Below are positions 35,764 to 48,059 of a DNA stretch of 64,000 bases, piece after piece. The stretch's first letter is position 1. Each line of letters starts with the position of its first letter. The stretch spans positions 2,756,271 through 2,820,270 of the forward strand of contig ML677329.1 of the NCBI GenBank assembly GCA_007922305.1, given 5' to 3'. Made by a program: the position numbers and the translations under genes. The DNA comes from Dermatemys mawii (taxonomy: Eukaryota > Chordata > Testudines > Dermatemydidae). A model generated the notes under the pieces. That model was not told where the DNA came from. It searched no databases and worked only from the letters and a program-made list of their open reading frames with translations.

Positions 35764-38700
35764 TGAGTCCAAAGAAAAGATATAAAGGAGTATAAGTGGA
35801 AAGAAAGGATATATGATGCTATAAAAGCAGAACTGTGACCATATCCAAAATCTAACCCCTTTTACAGCCCTTCTTATCCAAGCATTATTTAACTGCAAGT
35901 CCATTTTAAAGCTTAGGTGCCACAGCTGGGGTCACTGTCCCTAGCACTCCCCTGATTGCTCTGCCTTACATTTATCCAAATACTTTGGATGTCCCCAAGA
36001 CCTTTTGGGTAAGAAGACTTATGCTGGGTTTTTTGCCTATCTAGCTCACTAACTACCATAAAAATCCATTCCTTAGTCCACCAGATTAATACTGACCCAA
36101 GTATGAGGTGGTGACCCAAGTATGTAAACTAAAGGTAAACATTAAAAAACTGAGCCTAAACATTGATCACTATAACTTTCCTATAGCTAGCTGCCAGCTA
36201 TAATTAATTTGTGCTTCCAGCAATATTAAATTGTTAACAAGAAATAACTTAAATAAAATGCAATTAGGGATGTGCAATTATTTCATTCTGGGCAAAGTGA
36301 CCTTCATTCTAATAGCCTGGTAGTTAATGAAGCTGACTTTAAAACATTTTCCTTTTCTCCTCCTTAACAGTATCTTTATTTTCTCCTAATCTTCATACTG
36401 AAGTTTCAAAATTTAATTAAACACGTTTTACTATCTGGAGAAGGGAAAAAGCAAAAGAGAGCCCAGCAATGGAAATGGGAGTCCAAGTACCCTTCTACCA
36501 ACTATAGCAGTCATATACTGGGATGCTGTTAAACTGCTGGAGGAGGAAGCAGAAAATCTAAAGGCAAGCTAAGCAACAGGCAATGGGACAGAGTGGTATT
36601 ACCTCAGCTGGGACCATTTCTATATTGATTAGGGCTAAAAATTAAAGGGAAACACAGCCAACTGCCCAACACTATTTTGTAAGACAGACTTCCAGTTTAT
36701 TAGTATAGGGACTCTTTGTTTTTGAGAGGGGTCTCTGTTGTTTGGAATAATCCTCTGGTATTGGGCTTTAGGCTATGCTGGACAGAGGGGCTCTGTCATA
36801 GGCAGAGAGTCAGTACTCTGGTATCTTTCACTTCTCTGTTCAAGGGCTCCCAAGAACAGAACTGTGATGAGTGGGGAGTAAATAGTCAGGAGTTCCTTCT
36901 TCATTTCCCACAGGAGGTGAAAGAGTCAAGCAAGACTCCATCTTTACAAGGTTCATGCTTTCCTCTGTCTAGATTCCCTTACTCACGTGTTGGGGTATGA
37001 ATCTAGTTGTAATGGGGAGAAACCTCCTGGCTCTGAGCAAATGCTTCTTTTCCTTTTGTAGTTTTCTAGCTGGCCGACAGGTCTTTCCCTTTATTTTATA
37101 CTGAATTCTCCTCCCAGAAAGGGACTTCTCTGATCACAGATGAGCTGCCAGCCTCATTGTGGCAGATCACTTACCCAGAGAATGAACCTGTGAAGATCTA
37201 TCATTTTGTTGTTGGGCTTCTGAATTAAATTTCCTTGTGACTTAAGAAACCTCAGAGAAAGGGAGTGTTCTTAAAATAAAATGAGTGCCTGCTGCAGGGT
37301 GAATCTATGCCCATGAAAGGAGGAATTTATGGGAACTCTCCCAAGGTTAAATAAAAGGCTGCTTAATGCAGGGGAGTTAGTTGGTTACTCAGCTCTTAGA
37401 GTAGAAGTCCTGTGGTCCCTGCTGATGCAATATGTCTTGATCTCTTGTTGCTGGATATGATGAACATGTGTCAAAAGGCAATTGCATGAATTATTTTGGG
37501 TTTTAAAAAAATCTTTTGTTTTATGCATTTAAAAAGGCCAATTTTAATAGACAACACTGGGGCCCTGATACACTTGTGTATTCAACAGCTGGACCCATCT
37601 GTTGTCCTAGGGCCACTGAAACACACACACTTGTCCTAACTAAATGTCAGGGTGTGCAGCAGCCCATTGGCAGCTACTTCTCCAGAGTTTGCATGGAATA
37701 AGAGCATTGGCTCCTGTACACCGTCTGAATATGATATTTTGGTCACTACACCTGCATAACTAGCCAACTGTTATGTCAAGTCTTTTCCAGAGGAAAGTGT
37801 ATTCTCAATACATACGTACATTGAGAGGTGGCCCAGAGAGCCAAACGGTCCATAGATTTACAGCACATTAACTATGTTCATGGGAAAACACTGTTTTTTC
37901 TGCCATAAAAGGGGGACTGTATGATATGTAAATACCACAGGCATTAGTACAAGAAGTTACTTTTCCAGCATGTGAAAGTATGTTGTACCAGTTCTCAGAA
38001 AATTCATCAGCAGCTGAGCCTCATGACAGACCCAGAGGCCACTGCACAACTCTCATCACAACTGCCCATGAGAAATGAGCCAGACCAACTGATAAATTAG
38101 AACTAAACATGGTCAAGAACAGTATTTTAAAATGGGTAGGTTCATAGCACTATGCAGGTTTGAACCAGCTCTGAAGGAAAATAGCTCAAATAGAAAAGTC
38201 TCTTTCCCCTGTGACATGATATTTCACAGCCATTCCTATACAGAAAAGTCCTAAAAAATTTAATTGTGTTAAAACCAATTAAATTCTACAGAAATTTCTC
38301 TGATCACTTATAAAATAAAATAATCTTCTTCCTTTTTTTTAAACCAGGCTATAGAGTTCTGTAGAACAAATCTCATTTTTTAATGCATTCTCAAGAGCAG
38401 TCATCTATAGAAGTTTACATTTTCTATCGAATAATGTAGGACTTTTCCACAAGGATACTAGTTTGTTTCAGATTGTGACAAAGGCAACATCACAAACTGG
38501 GAGGAAAACAAAAGGTACACAAAAGTGTGTTTAAATATGTGTACAATACTCTAATAGAGTATTTTTCTAGGGATTCTGAAGGCCTTTTGGATTTAGGTGC
38601 AATGGACAGTATGCAAGGTGAATTTTATCTACTGAGCAGCAATGCATGATGTACAAATCTTTATTAAATGTTTTATGAAGAATGTCAGAATATATCTAAT

Positions 38701-39790
38701 ATCTCTGATCTAAGTAACGTCTCCTTGATAGCCTTTGTCCAGTAAACCTTTACTATTATTCTTGGGAACTGGAAGGAACCATCTAATAAATAAACCAGCC
38801 AAGGCCCTTCTGGAAGATATTTGAGACCTACTGTGTCTTTTGATTTTTACACAACAATAACAATATGAAGAGACCACAGGGAAAAGTTGGGCCCAGAGAA
38901 CTATGTTTACTAACGACACACAAAAATGCCATACTTATTGTTGCCCTGGCAGATTTCTGGCAGCATCTAAAACATGGAATACAGAGAACACCACCACAGG
39001 GCTTACAAACTACTTAAAGAGATACTACCCTATTCCAATACACATCCAATAAGGACAATTAAGAACATGAAAGAGTGGGCCCTTAAAAAAACAAGGTACA
39101 AGTGTCAGAGTGCTGAGTCCTTACAGCTCCCATAGATTTCAGATGGAGTCATGGGCAGTACCTCTGAAAACCAGGCCCACAATCACCTAATATCGATGCA
39201 TACTTGGAAGACAAGAAAAAAAGATAAATTAGTTGAAACAGGAACTCAGAATAGAATGACATCTCCCAAGGGAGAGTTCCGATCCAAAATGGTTTACAGA
39301 ATGACATAACCCCTTAAACAAGTTGGCCCAATAGAAGATATTGCCTCACTCTCCCTATCTCTAAAGGAGGTATCCGAGGCATCTGAAGAATGGCCTTTAA
39401 AGGCCTCACAGGTCTACAGAGAAGAGAGAGTCTGTATAACCACTCTGAGCAGGAGAGATACCTGCAAACTTAGGTGATGTAAAACAAACAAACAAAACAG
39501 AAACATAAAGGACATCCTGTGAGCTGACATAGAGCAAAGCTGACATAGAGCAGAACTTCTGACAGTTAAAAGAGATCCCACCCACCTCCAAATACTCCCT
39601 CTGGGCTATGCATGGTCAAAAAAATAATTCCAAAATACCACCACATCAACCCTAGACTTGGCTGCTCTTTACCTCAGCTTAAGCCTTCTTGCCAGAGGTT
39701 TGTCCCCAAGGAGCTCACTGCAGGATTGTAGCCTAGCCATACAGAGGAAAAAGTGAAACTAGCCACATGCAAAGTGATGTCAAAATCACA
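35764..39790. other. No recognised gene or transposon; small tandem duplication at 39522-39553
   Basis: Short frames only. Around 39522-39553 the word agctgacatagagca occurs twice in tandem. A phrase near 39095-39185 (gtcagagtgctgagtcctta) resembles a common LINE-derived tail. Otherwise nothing was seen. Confidence 0.4.
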
Positions 39791-39795
39791 AAGTA

Positions 39796-40070
39796 AGGGC
39801 TTGCCTACACATACAGCGCTGCACTGGTGCAGCTGCACTGCTGTAGTGCTTAGACAAGACACTACCTATGCCAATGGGAGAGGTTCTTCTGTCAGTGTGG
39901 GTACTCCTCCTGTCCAAGAGGTGGTAGCTATGTCAATGGGAGAAACCCTCCCGTTGACATAGTGCTGTCTACACCAGAAGTTAGGTTGATATAACTATGT
40001 CACTCAGGGGTATGGATTTCCACATCGCTAAGTGACTTAGTTATATCAGCATAAATTTGTAATACAGGCC
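39796..40070. mobile_element. MITE of the 'tgtctacac' type
   Basis: The element starts agggcttgcctacaca and ends with the imperfect complement tgtaatacaggcc. Inside are paired words: ctatgtcaatgggaga and the partner ctcccgttgacatag, then gttatatcagc opposite gttgatataac. Related copies are at 59148-59365 and, more distantly, the palindromic elements at 1-277 and 45626-45860. No transposase is present. Confidence 0.6.
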
Positions 40071-43000
40071 AGAGCTAATCGAACTGAAAAAAAAAATGAA
40101 CCATCCTTTCTCACTAATGTTTTTCAGATATAGCAATCTTTTAGGTGTTACTTGTTCTAACTCTAGGTATGCATGCTTTAAAAAAAAATCACACATTTCT
40201 CTGAATTGCCATTATCCCTTTAATGTCTTTCTTAATCTTTCGAGTACCTCTCAAGGAATGATGACTATTTTAAAAGGACAGTGTTAGGTTGAGTTTGCTT
40301 ACGAATTTAGGCTTTATTGAAAAAATAAAGTAAAATAAATAATAACTTTTGATGAAATCTTAATATCGGTATTTCTATTACTTTTTTAACCCAAATCAAA
40401 ACTGTTTCTCTGGGGGGAAAAAAACAACAACCAGGCACTCTTCAGTTCTGTTTGCAGCCCAAACATCATAATATTGTGCTAGTGCATGAGAACCTGAACC
40501 TGTAATTGACTGAAAAACAACTATAAGCAAATGGGAAATTGACTAGTCTATTTTTATCTGCCAAGCTCAGTTAAATGCAAACAATAAACAAAAGAAACAC
40601 TGAGGAGTAATTTGTCATTTTAAAATTCTGTTTTCATTAAATAGGGTAAGGAAATCTGATCCACTGTAAATATATAATTTTTAACTTGACTGAAGCCGTC
40701 TTTCAGATCCCATCCCTTGGTGGGGGAAGGGAAGTATCAGTTCACTCAAGCTCAGCTCTGTGTGGCAAGAGACACTTAGGGTGAGATTTTCAAAGCAGGC
40801 CAGCAGATTTCAGCTACACAGCTTTCATTAATATCATTGTGTGTGTGTGGCTAAAACCCCTGGACGCCTTCAAAACCGTCCCCTATATCTCCCAGCCCAC
40901 CCGCCGTGTTAGCTCCTGCAGAGCACAGCTAGTATGATTTTAATTGGTTTGTCTAAATTCTTGGCAAACATGAATGCGTTTCTTTTGGGTGAAGAGTAGA
41001 ACAGGATCTGCACCATGTGCTGGAGTCCATCATGGTTCTTATGAATCAGTCCCCAAGGCACCTTACTGAAGATCAGTGAATGAATGGGAGGAGGGCTGTT
41101 TTTGGTTTGGCCTGGATGTAGGCCTGTCTCTCTGTGTGAAATCTCTAGTAACAGAGCTGCGGCTGTGGAAGGAAAGCATTTCTGGTATAGCAAACAAAGG
41201 CAGCCGACTTTCCAAAATTTTTTACGTAATCTCCTGGCCTGCCAAGTGGCCCAGCACATGGTGTATGCAGAAGCAGTAGGAGACAGACAACTTTCATACC
41301 ATGAATTCCTTTGATATGCTTTGACTGTGAATGACAAGAACATTTCCCACTTGTATCAATGGCAAAAAATTTGGTTTGATCATGGACTGCCAAGCTAGCT
41401 CCCCTGGCCTGACAGCAGTTTGTAACTTAGCTGTTACAAGCTTTCCCTACTGCTTGTTTTTTTGTTTGTTTTTGTTTTTTTTAATGAAAAATTTGCTTTC
41501 TGACATTTGACTTCTCAGCAGGATTCCTATGTGCACTACTTGCTAAGGGAGGCTAGCTGATCAGGGACAGCAAAAGCCAGGACTTAAAGAAAGTAAGTGG
41601 ATTTACTCACGTGAACATGTATTGTCAATAGTTTTGTTATGCAATCTGCATCAAACTCACTCCAGAAGTTGGGAATAAATTCTCCAGAATGTAGAGTTCA
41701 TAGTAACCGACAAATAAACCCAGAAAGTCAAGCTTTGAAATACTTACATAGTTAATGCAAATGAAGTGTCTGTTTCTTGCTGAGCAGCATTTATGATTCT
41801 GAGAAATCTCCTCTGAGGGAATGTCTTCTCTTGCTGCGGTAGATAAAATGATTTTCAGAGCGATGAGGCCCACAGGTGGGGGAGATGCAGGTGCCAAAGT
41901 CTGTTGTTACAGATGGCATATTTGTTAAGTGATAAAGAAAGACACTGGGACAAATTCAGCCCAGGAGCAAGTGGGTGCAGCAGGGCCACATTCTCTTCTC
42001 ACTTACTCTGGTGTAAATCAGGAATAGCTTCACTTGACATAAGTGGAGATACACTGGTGTGAGGAGAATCTGGATCCTGGCTTCAATGAGAGATGTGTGG
42101 ACCTGACATCAGTGGCAGTTGCCCTTACTCTAGAGCGGAATTTACCTCACTGTGAGGGCATTTTTTTAAAACCCCACCATTTGTGTTCACTGGTTCAACT
42201 GTCTGGGTATTATCTTATTGGCTTCCTACAGCATCTGTTCAACAGCAAATTTGTCAGCCTTGGGCTTGCAGAGGAGTCACTGGCTGTTCTGAAGGCAGCA
42301 ATGAAAAGGCATGGAGCAGCTAAAATCACCATCTCTAACAGGTGAATTAATCAGTCCCAGTATTGATTCAGAGCTTGGGTTCTAACTTGTACTAACCTTT
42401 TTCACCATTACCAAAATCCTTGGCAGCTGCCTGAGTTCTTTTTATTAATTATTATTATTATTAAAGAGATCTGACATGTCATTGGCTTTACAGGGAAAAC
42501 GCGCAGGGAATCTTATTCTTATGGAGCATCCAAATAATTTAATTGAAGATGAACATTTTGTTTATCTCTAGTCTCTTACACTGGGGTAGCCGGTATGTCT
42601 CCAAATGCCTGCCGACTTAAATGGTGGCAGCTGCATGACATGAACTTGCGTATCACAAACACTGTGCAATAGGAGACAATGGATGGGTTAGGACTTCAAA
42701 GAAACTGGTTGTAACCATTCCGAAGGCATAGGGCTGCTGCCTCTGACAGTTGGTAGCTTCAAGCTCAAGTGTGCGGCCATGGATTCCCAAGCCGCTGGAA
42801 GTCTGCCATATCTTGGAGGTGTTATACATTAATCCTGAGGGTGGGGGAGTTAGAAGATGGAGGTTAGAAAGGAGCCAACAATTGTGATACTTTGATCAGC
42901 CTCGTTTGGTCATCCACAGCCTGGCTCTAGTATCAAAACAAGGAAAGGGTTGGAACGAGGGAGGGAAAGAAGTGGGCCACTTCTAGTTTAAAATCGTTAA

Positions 43001-43845
43001 TTAAACATGTTGATTTCTAAACCTCTATGAAAACTGCATTCAGGAGAAGAGCTGTGCTCATAAATGCAAAGGCCCCTGCTGCAAGTTAAAAGAGCCTCAA
43101 AAATGCTCTCACTTGAACTGTGATATCGTCTGTGGCCCCAAGGGGACATTCTGACATGGAAAATAGCGGGAACACAAGGGGCATCCAGGCATGATGCCTT
43201 TTGGGAGAGCCAGGAGGGGTAGAAGTGTGGGTGGGAGGGGGTACAACTGATATGAGCTCTACACTACCCATGGATTCTCCTATGCTGATGGAATTTCTGA
43301 GGACTGGTTCATCAGGCTCATGGCCCTTTTATGCTGGGGCTGTTGCAGGACAAAGAAAGAATCAACACCACAAAACCAATTGAATTGTAAATCCAAATAA
43401 AGAGTGGCTACCGGAAGCGGGCTTTCCTAGTAAGGAGCTCATCCCCTTGCCTTGGGGAGATTTCTAATGAAAGACATTTGTTCCAATTTATTTTTTGACA
43501 TATCTGCTGCTCAGGTAGGTAAGTGTTTATCCTATGCAGCTCACAGACATGATGTAACTATGCTTTCTATTGTTAGTAAAAAGGTTGTCTGTGTGGTATA
43601 TAATCACAGGCCATAAAGATAATCTCACCAACATGACTACCATGCTGTGCATCTGTAGTACAGAAGTGAGGATACCACAGCTACTAAAAAATAACAACAC
43701 AGCCCAGAGGAGATCTCCTTCATCGTTTCCATACTTTATTGCTACCAACACCTTACTAATTACGTCTATCAAAAACTCTTTTTTAGTATATAATGATGCT
43801 TCCTGTGCTTCCCTGAGAGACAGTATTCAACATCTATGGGGCAGG
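40071..43845. other. No gene; repeat-like block at 41945-42090
   Basis: At 41945-42090 the phrases actctggtgtaaatcaggaa, ttcacttgacataagtggag and atacactggtgtga form a partly self-complementary LINE-tail-like repeat. A short ATT microsatellite lies at 42441-42464. The 144-codon minus frame at 40909-41343 has no recognisable domain and competes with plus frames over the same bases. Confidence 0.4.
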
Positions 43846-43849
43846 ATGT

Positions 43850-44704
43850 AGTCCCAGCACATCACCTCACAGCACAACAGGCATCCAGCCTCAGTTTCCC
43901 CTCACCAGTTCAATTGCTGAGGTGGCTGAGACCTCCAGACAAGTCACAAAAAGTCCACCCCCTCTAGGTACAAAGGCCAAACAATCCCAAAACAGCTCTT
44001 CTACCCCAGCCTCTCTGGGCACAGTCCTTCCTTCCCAAGAGTCTGTCTTCTCTTCTACATCCTTCCAACTCTGCCCTTTCCTGGGCTGTGCTCTAGCCCC
44101 TCTGAGCTCTGTTCAGTCTCTCCATCCTCCTCTTCACAAGATCCACTGCATCATCTCAAGAGGTGGCAATATACAGGAACCCACCCCCACCACTACTATA
44201 GATTCCAGGTCTTGGGAACTCTAAAGAATTGGGCCCTGTAACTCAAACCCAGATTCACTCTCTTTCCTTCCCAGGGCATCTGACTCTGTACTGGCTTTTC
44301 CGAGAGGTCTTTTTAGCCCCAGTCTTGTGTTTAAACTTCTCCCCTACAGAGTAAAGTAACTGTAGCCCCCCTCCTTCCTGTGGCTGTGCTTCATTTCTGG
44401 CAGGTTCCCCAGCTCTCTAAGGCTCTGTTCTTCTCCAGGGACACTTATCTCTGAAAGTCTGTCCTCGACTCTCCCCCTAAACCACAGATCAAGGCTTTAT
44501 CATGCTCAAAAAGTAATATCCTCACTGGCACCAGGCCCCCATTTCCAGCTTGAGTCCACCAATTTTCTGAACACCAAGTCTCTGCCACAGTCTGCCTCTT
44601 TATGAAAACCAGCTTCCCTCAGGCAGCTCCCATTGTGAGGCTGTTAATGAGGCACAGGTGGACTGAACCAGTTCCCTCTTAATGGGCCAGTCCAGCTTGT
44701 GACA
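43850..44704 (-). mobile_element. Possible LTR, minus strand
   Basis: Read on the minus strand the block starts TGTCACAAGCTGG and is rich in g/a-run phrases such as ggaaaggaag and ctggggaacc, resembling turtle-type LTRs. No convincing TATA/polyA pair, 3' end or target duplication was found. The 100-codon plus frame inside (43922-44224) is Ser/Pro-rich low complexity and not a gene. Confidence 0.3.
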
Positions 44705-45055
44705 CTAGTACAATTGTGTGTGCAGTATTCAGAACATGGATTTATTACACAGTACAAAGCATATTTGACAAAACTCATATTGGTGTAACTCCACTGAGCC
44801 AAATTTTGCTCCTAATCATATTTGGGCAACGCCACTACTTTAACCAAGAGCAGAATTGTCCCATTGTGGCTACGAGTTAGGCCTTGGTGAGCACTTAGTT
44901 TGTGAATACTCGCACAGTGATGACATGATCTTACAGTTACCCTTAGTCACAGAACAACTGTATTTGGAATGGCAGTTTTGGGCCATACAGGGTAGTCAGG
45001 TTAGGCAACGTGCAGGAAGAAAATAGATGTGCACACACACACACACATACACGCA

Positions 45056-45650
45056 CCCCCTAGACTCTGAGTACATAAGCAAAAAGGAGTAATGGTCAAT
45101 GGTTAGGAAGGCCTTGTTAGATCATCATGGACAATTTACTGACATAAATGTTGGCTGGTCTGAATAGTTCACAATGCCCAGATTTTTAGAAGCAGTGCAC
45201 TTTTCGACAAGCTGAATGTGGGGACTTTTTCAGCAGATCGTCAAATGGACATTAACGAGTTTATGCGCCAATTATGATTATTCATGACCCAGTCTACCCT
45301 TTATTTCCCTGGCTCATATGCCAGTGACATATGCCAGAGCTGGACACAAACAAAAAAAAAGCATGGAAAGATTTGTTTGCCACCTGAGCAGATGGAAGTG
45401 CAGATGGAGATGTCTCATGAAAAGGTTTGAGCTCAGTGGGAAATATATTCCCCAAAGACCTGTTGCATGCTTTGCATTGCATAACATCTGTGAGACCAAG
45501 GCTGAGACTCTATCCTCTGGGTGGATGAGTGAGGTGGACAGGCTGTCTGCTGAATTCCAACAGCCTGAAAGCAGGCTAGTTAACAGCCACTGCCAGTGCA
45601 GTTCAGGTGAGGGAAGCGTTCAAAACTTACTTGGACAGTGGGCAACAACT
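45056..45650 (+). pseudogene. PIF/Harbinger DDE transposase remnant
   Basis: Family blocks appear in the correct order but in different reading frames: PPRL (45056), MVRKALLDHHGQFTDINVG (from 45099), HNAQIFRSSALFDKLNVGTF (from 45170), then VYAPIMIIHDPVYPLFPWL (about 45259). The C-terminal RWRCLMKRFELS, CFALHNICETK and SGWMSEVDRLSAEF blocks lie in the 45318-45746 frame. These correspond to the D-H-x-G-x-F-T-D strand with the first catalytic Asp, the H-D-A-R-I-F-x-x-S block, the D-x-x-Y-P-L-x-P-W-L block and the conserved HNIC segment of HARBI1-type transposases. At least two frameshifts and several stops, for example TGA after PPRL and TAG after WSE, make it inactive. The N-terminal helix-turn-helix region was not found; a CA microsatellite lies just upstream. 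Confidence 0.8.
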
Positions 45651-45860
45651 TACCAGCGTTTCTTTGGGTATGTCTGCACTAGACTGGAAGGTATCATTTA
45701 CCGGGCAATGAGATATACCCAGGCTAGTTCTTTTCTAGTGTGCTAGTTCAATCAGAGCTAGCATGGGTATGTCTCCTTGAGCTGACACTTATACCTTCCA
45801 GGTCTAGTGTAGACACACCCACAGAAACACTGGCAGGCTATTGCTCACTGTCCAAGTAAT
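45626..45860. repeat. Near-perfect ~235-bp palindrome (foldback MITE)
   Basis: The left arm begins ttacttggacagtgggcaac and continues through ctgcactaga, ctggaaggtat and atacccaggctag. The right arm carries the matching complements gggtatgtctcc, taccttccagg, tctagtgtagacacaccc and gctcactgtccaagtaa. Arms of roughly 100 bp could form a long hairpin. The centre (ctagtgtgctagttcaatca, then gagctagcat) is the sequence shared with the element at 1-277. The palindrome overlaps the very end of the Harbinger transposase frame. Confidence 0.85.
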
Positions 45861-46500
45861 TATTAGTGCAACCAGTGGTACACTTTATCTGCATACTGCT
45901 TGAGCAAGTCTTTTTTTGTTTTTTTCTGTAACGTACATTAATTAATTAATGTGAAGAAATATTTGACAGGAGTACAGAAGACTGGCAGTGAGCAATACTA
46001 AAATAATGGTTGGTTATTTATAGACTGAGCGAAGGCAATTGTTTCTGTAGTATATATGGATTATGGACTTTGAAGTATGTGTTTATTTAGTTAATGAGGT
46101 ATGGAATCCTTTCTGGCCATATGGATTACTTTCTAGCACTATAGGCTACTCTGCAATGCTGGCAATCACAATAAAGATGCAAACAACGTGTACTGTATTA
46201 GCCACACAATATGCCAGGCATCACAAAAGAGAGGCAGCCACTTACAAACAATTGTGGCTCTACTAACTGCACACCATAGCTATGCACACAAAGTGCCATG
46301 TGCAGGCTGGCTGTCAGTGCATTACAGATGACAGGAGTTACAATCAAAGCAGGTTTTTTTGTTCCGTGCAGTAGAGTGCAATGAAAAATGACCTGGGGCT
46401 GGGGACTCGAGGAGCTGGGAGTGTATGATCCCTGCCAGTAGCCAATATTGTCCAGGCTTTGGAGTGGGTAGAACAACAACAGTGGTGCCCTTGGTACTCC
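45861..46500. other. No gene recognised; probable interior of the Harbinger element
   Basis: Lies between the convergent transposase and Myb-like fragments. No conserved domain was seen. A small attaattaatt run is at 45939. Confidence 0.35.
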
Positions 46501-46779
46501 CTAGTTTACAATTAATTCAAGCAGCTGGTTCTGCAGCCCCAGTAGCTGCTGTATGTCTTTCTGCACCTCTCTGTCCTTCCTCCTCTCTTCCAGCAACTGT
46601 TCATGCCACTCCCTAGCATCCTCTGCATTTTGCCTGGAGTCCCGTACAGTCTCAGAGGACAGGTCCTTCTTTGTGCACTTCCTTTTGGCCCTGAGAGTGA
46701 CCTGATGCTCTACAGGTGTACGTGGGGTTCCCCTCAGGATTCTCCTGGCTGAGGTCAGTGATGAAGAAATGGAGAACAA
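46501..46779 (-). pseudogene. Myb/SANT-like protein C-terminal coiled coil, Harbinger-associated
   Basis: The 92-codon minus frame contains VTLRAKRKCTKKDL, EDAREWHEQLLEERRKDR and QKDIQQLLGLQNQLLELIVN. A basic patch followed by a charged heptad-like helix and a terminal LLxLQxxLLE segment is the typical C-terminus of the Myb/SANT-like second protein carried by Harbinger transposons, which helps bring the transposase to the nucleus and to the ends. It faces the transposase tail to tail, about 850 bp away, the two-gene content expected of an autonomous Harbinger. The Myb DNA-binding domain that should precede it was not found at 46780-47400. The ATG may not be a real start, and a coding exon of a domesticated host gene is a less likely alternative. 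Confidence 0.55.
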
Positions 46780-48055
46780 TGGTTAGGTTGAGTAGGGGCT
46801 GGTGTTCCACACCTGATAACTGTTGCAGCTAGACAGATTTTCCCACCTCATGCAATATTCATATGTGCACCACCTCAGAATTACAAGAGCATCATGAGTC
46901 TTAGATCCTACAGAAGGGTGAGTATATCGGAGTTCTTAACCAAGCCATTTAAGAAGAACAGGTGGAGGAGGGGATTATTGTGGTATATAAAAGGATACTG
47001 TTTAGTAAAAACAGCTGCACCTATTTCAGGCAGTCGTGATCCCTAAGGATTTATCCAGGAGACAGATCCCAGAGTGGCAGAGCAAGGAGCTGTTCAAGAG
47101 GCCTGGAGACACATGCAGCCAAGCTGTTTTCCACACTGATCCCCCTCAATAGTTCCGGTGGAGTGGCATAAGAATGTGTCATACCACAGTGTGCTGGCCA
47201 AAGGAGCTCTGCCTTGCAATGTCCAGGCAAAGTTTAAATGCTCCTTGCTGGAAAAGGTCTGGATACTGCACAGACAGACGGGAAAGCAAAATGTGTAAAA
47301 GTTAACAGGCTGCTCTAGCCAGAGGCCGTAGCACTGCAAAGGCCAGTGGGAGAAATGTGTTTGCTCACTTCTATGCTCTGACCCCACCCCAACCATGCTT
47401 CACCAGGAATTTTTCTAAGGTCAATGTGTATCCCCTCTATACCAACTATACCTCAGGCAGGTTCTAACTGTGTATGAGTTTGTAGCTGGGGTTCCTGGTG
47501 CCTTTCCAGATGGTGTACAGTGCCTTCCTATTCATGTAATGTCTCAATGCTACTCAACTAGAAGAGGAAATGTACAGTAGATTGTATGATCTTGAATTAC
47601 TAATTCTAAGTGCACTCTATGTGTTTCTATTCATAATTAAAAGCACTGCTCTGTTGTTAGAGAACCATGATGTGTGTATGCAAACCCTGTACATACATGC
47701 AACCCTATTATTTCAACTTCTTGAAACCATTTATTACTAATGCTGCCTCATTTGCTTTGCTATGAGCATTGCACTATTAATGCAGTAAGGGCCTTTGCAG
47801 TAAAAATGCTGTTTGAAAAGAGAAGTTTCCTGCAGGCGTGCACTTTTCTGCCAGTCTGGGGGAGGATTTGATTAGAACGTAGGCAGTAGAGCTGGGTTTG
47901 TGCTCAACTCACACTATAACCGGGGGTGGAGGTGGCAAGTTAATTTGGTGCCCCGAGAAGGTGAGGTGCCTGTGGGTATCGTAGCTTTGCGTGCACACAC
48001 TCATCTCCCTTCAGGCACAAGGAAAACAAGCGCCTCACTCCTGCACCAGGCAGCA
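46780..48055. other. No recognised gene or repeat
   Basis: The 100-codon minus frame at 47094-47396 lacks the tryptophan spacing of a Myb/SANT domain. Nothing else was recognised. Confidence 0.35.
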
Positions 48056-48059
48056 CCAC

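Noticed and set aside
40909..41343. 144-codon minus-strand frame
   Set aside because: Overlapped by three other frames; no domain, splice or start context.
43922..44224. Ser/Pro-rich 100-codon plus frame
   Set aside because: Low-complexity complement of an LTR-like purine-rich sequence.
45318..45746. 142-codon plus-strand frame as a host gene
   Set aside because: Its recognisable half is Harbinger transposase C-terminus and its end runs through the palindrome, so it is transposon-derived.
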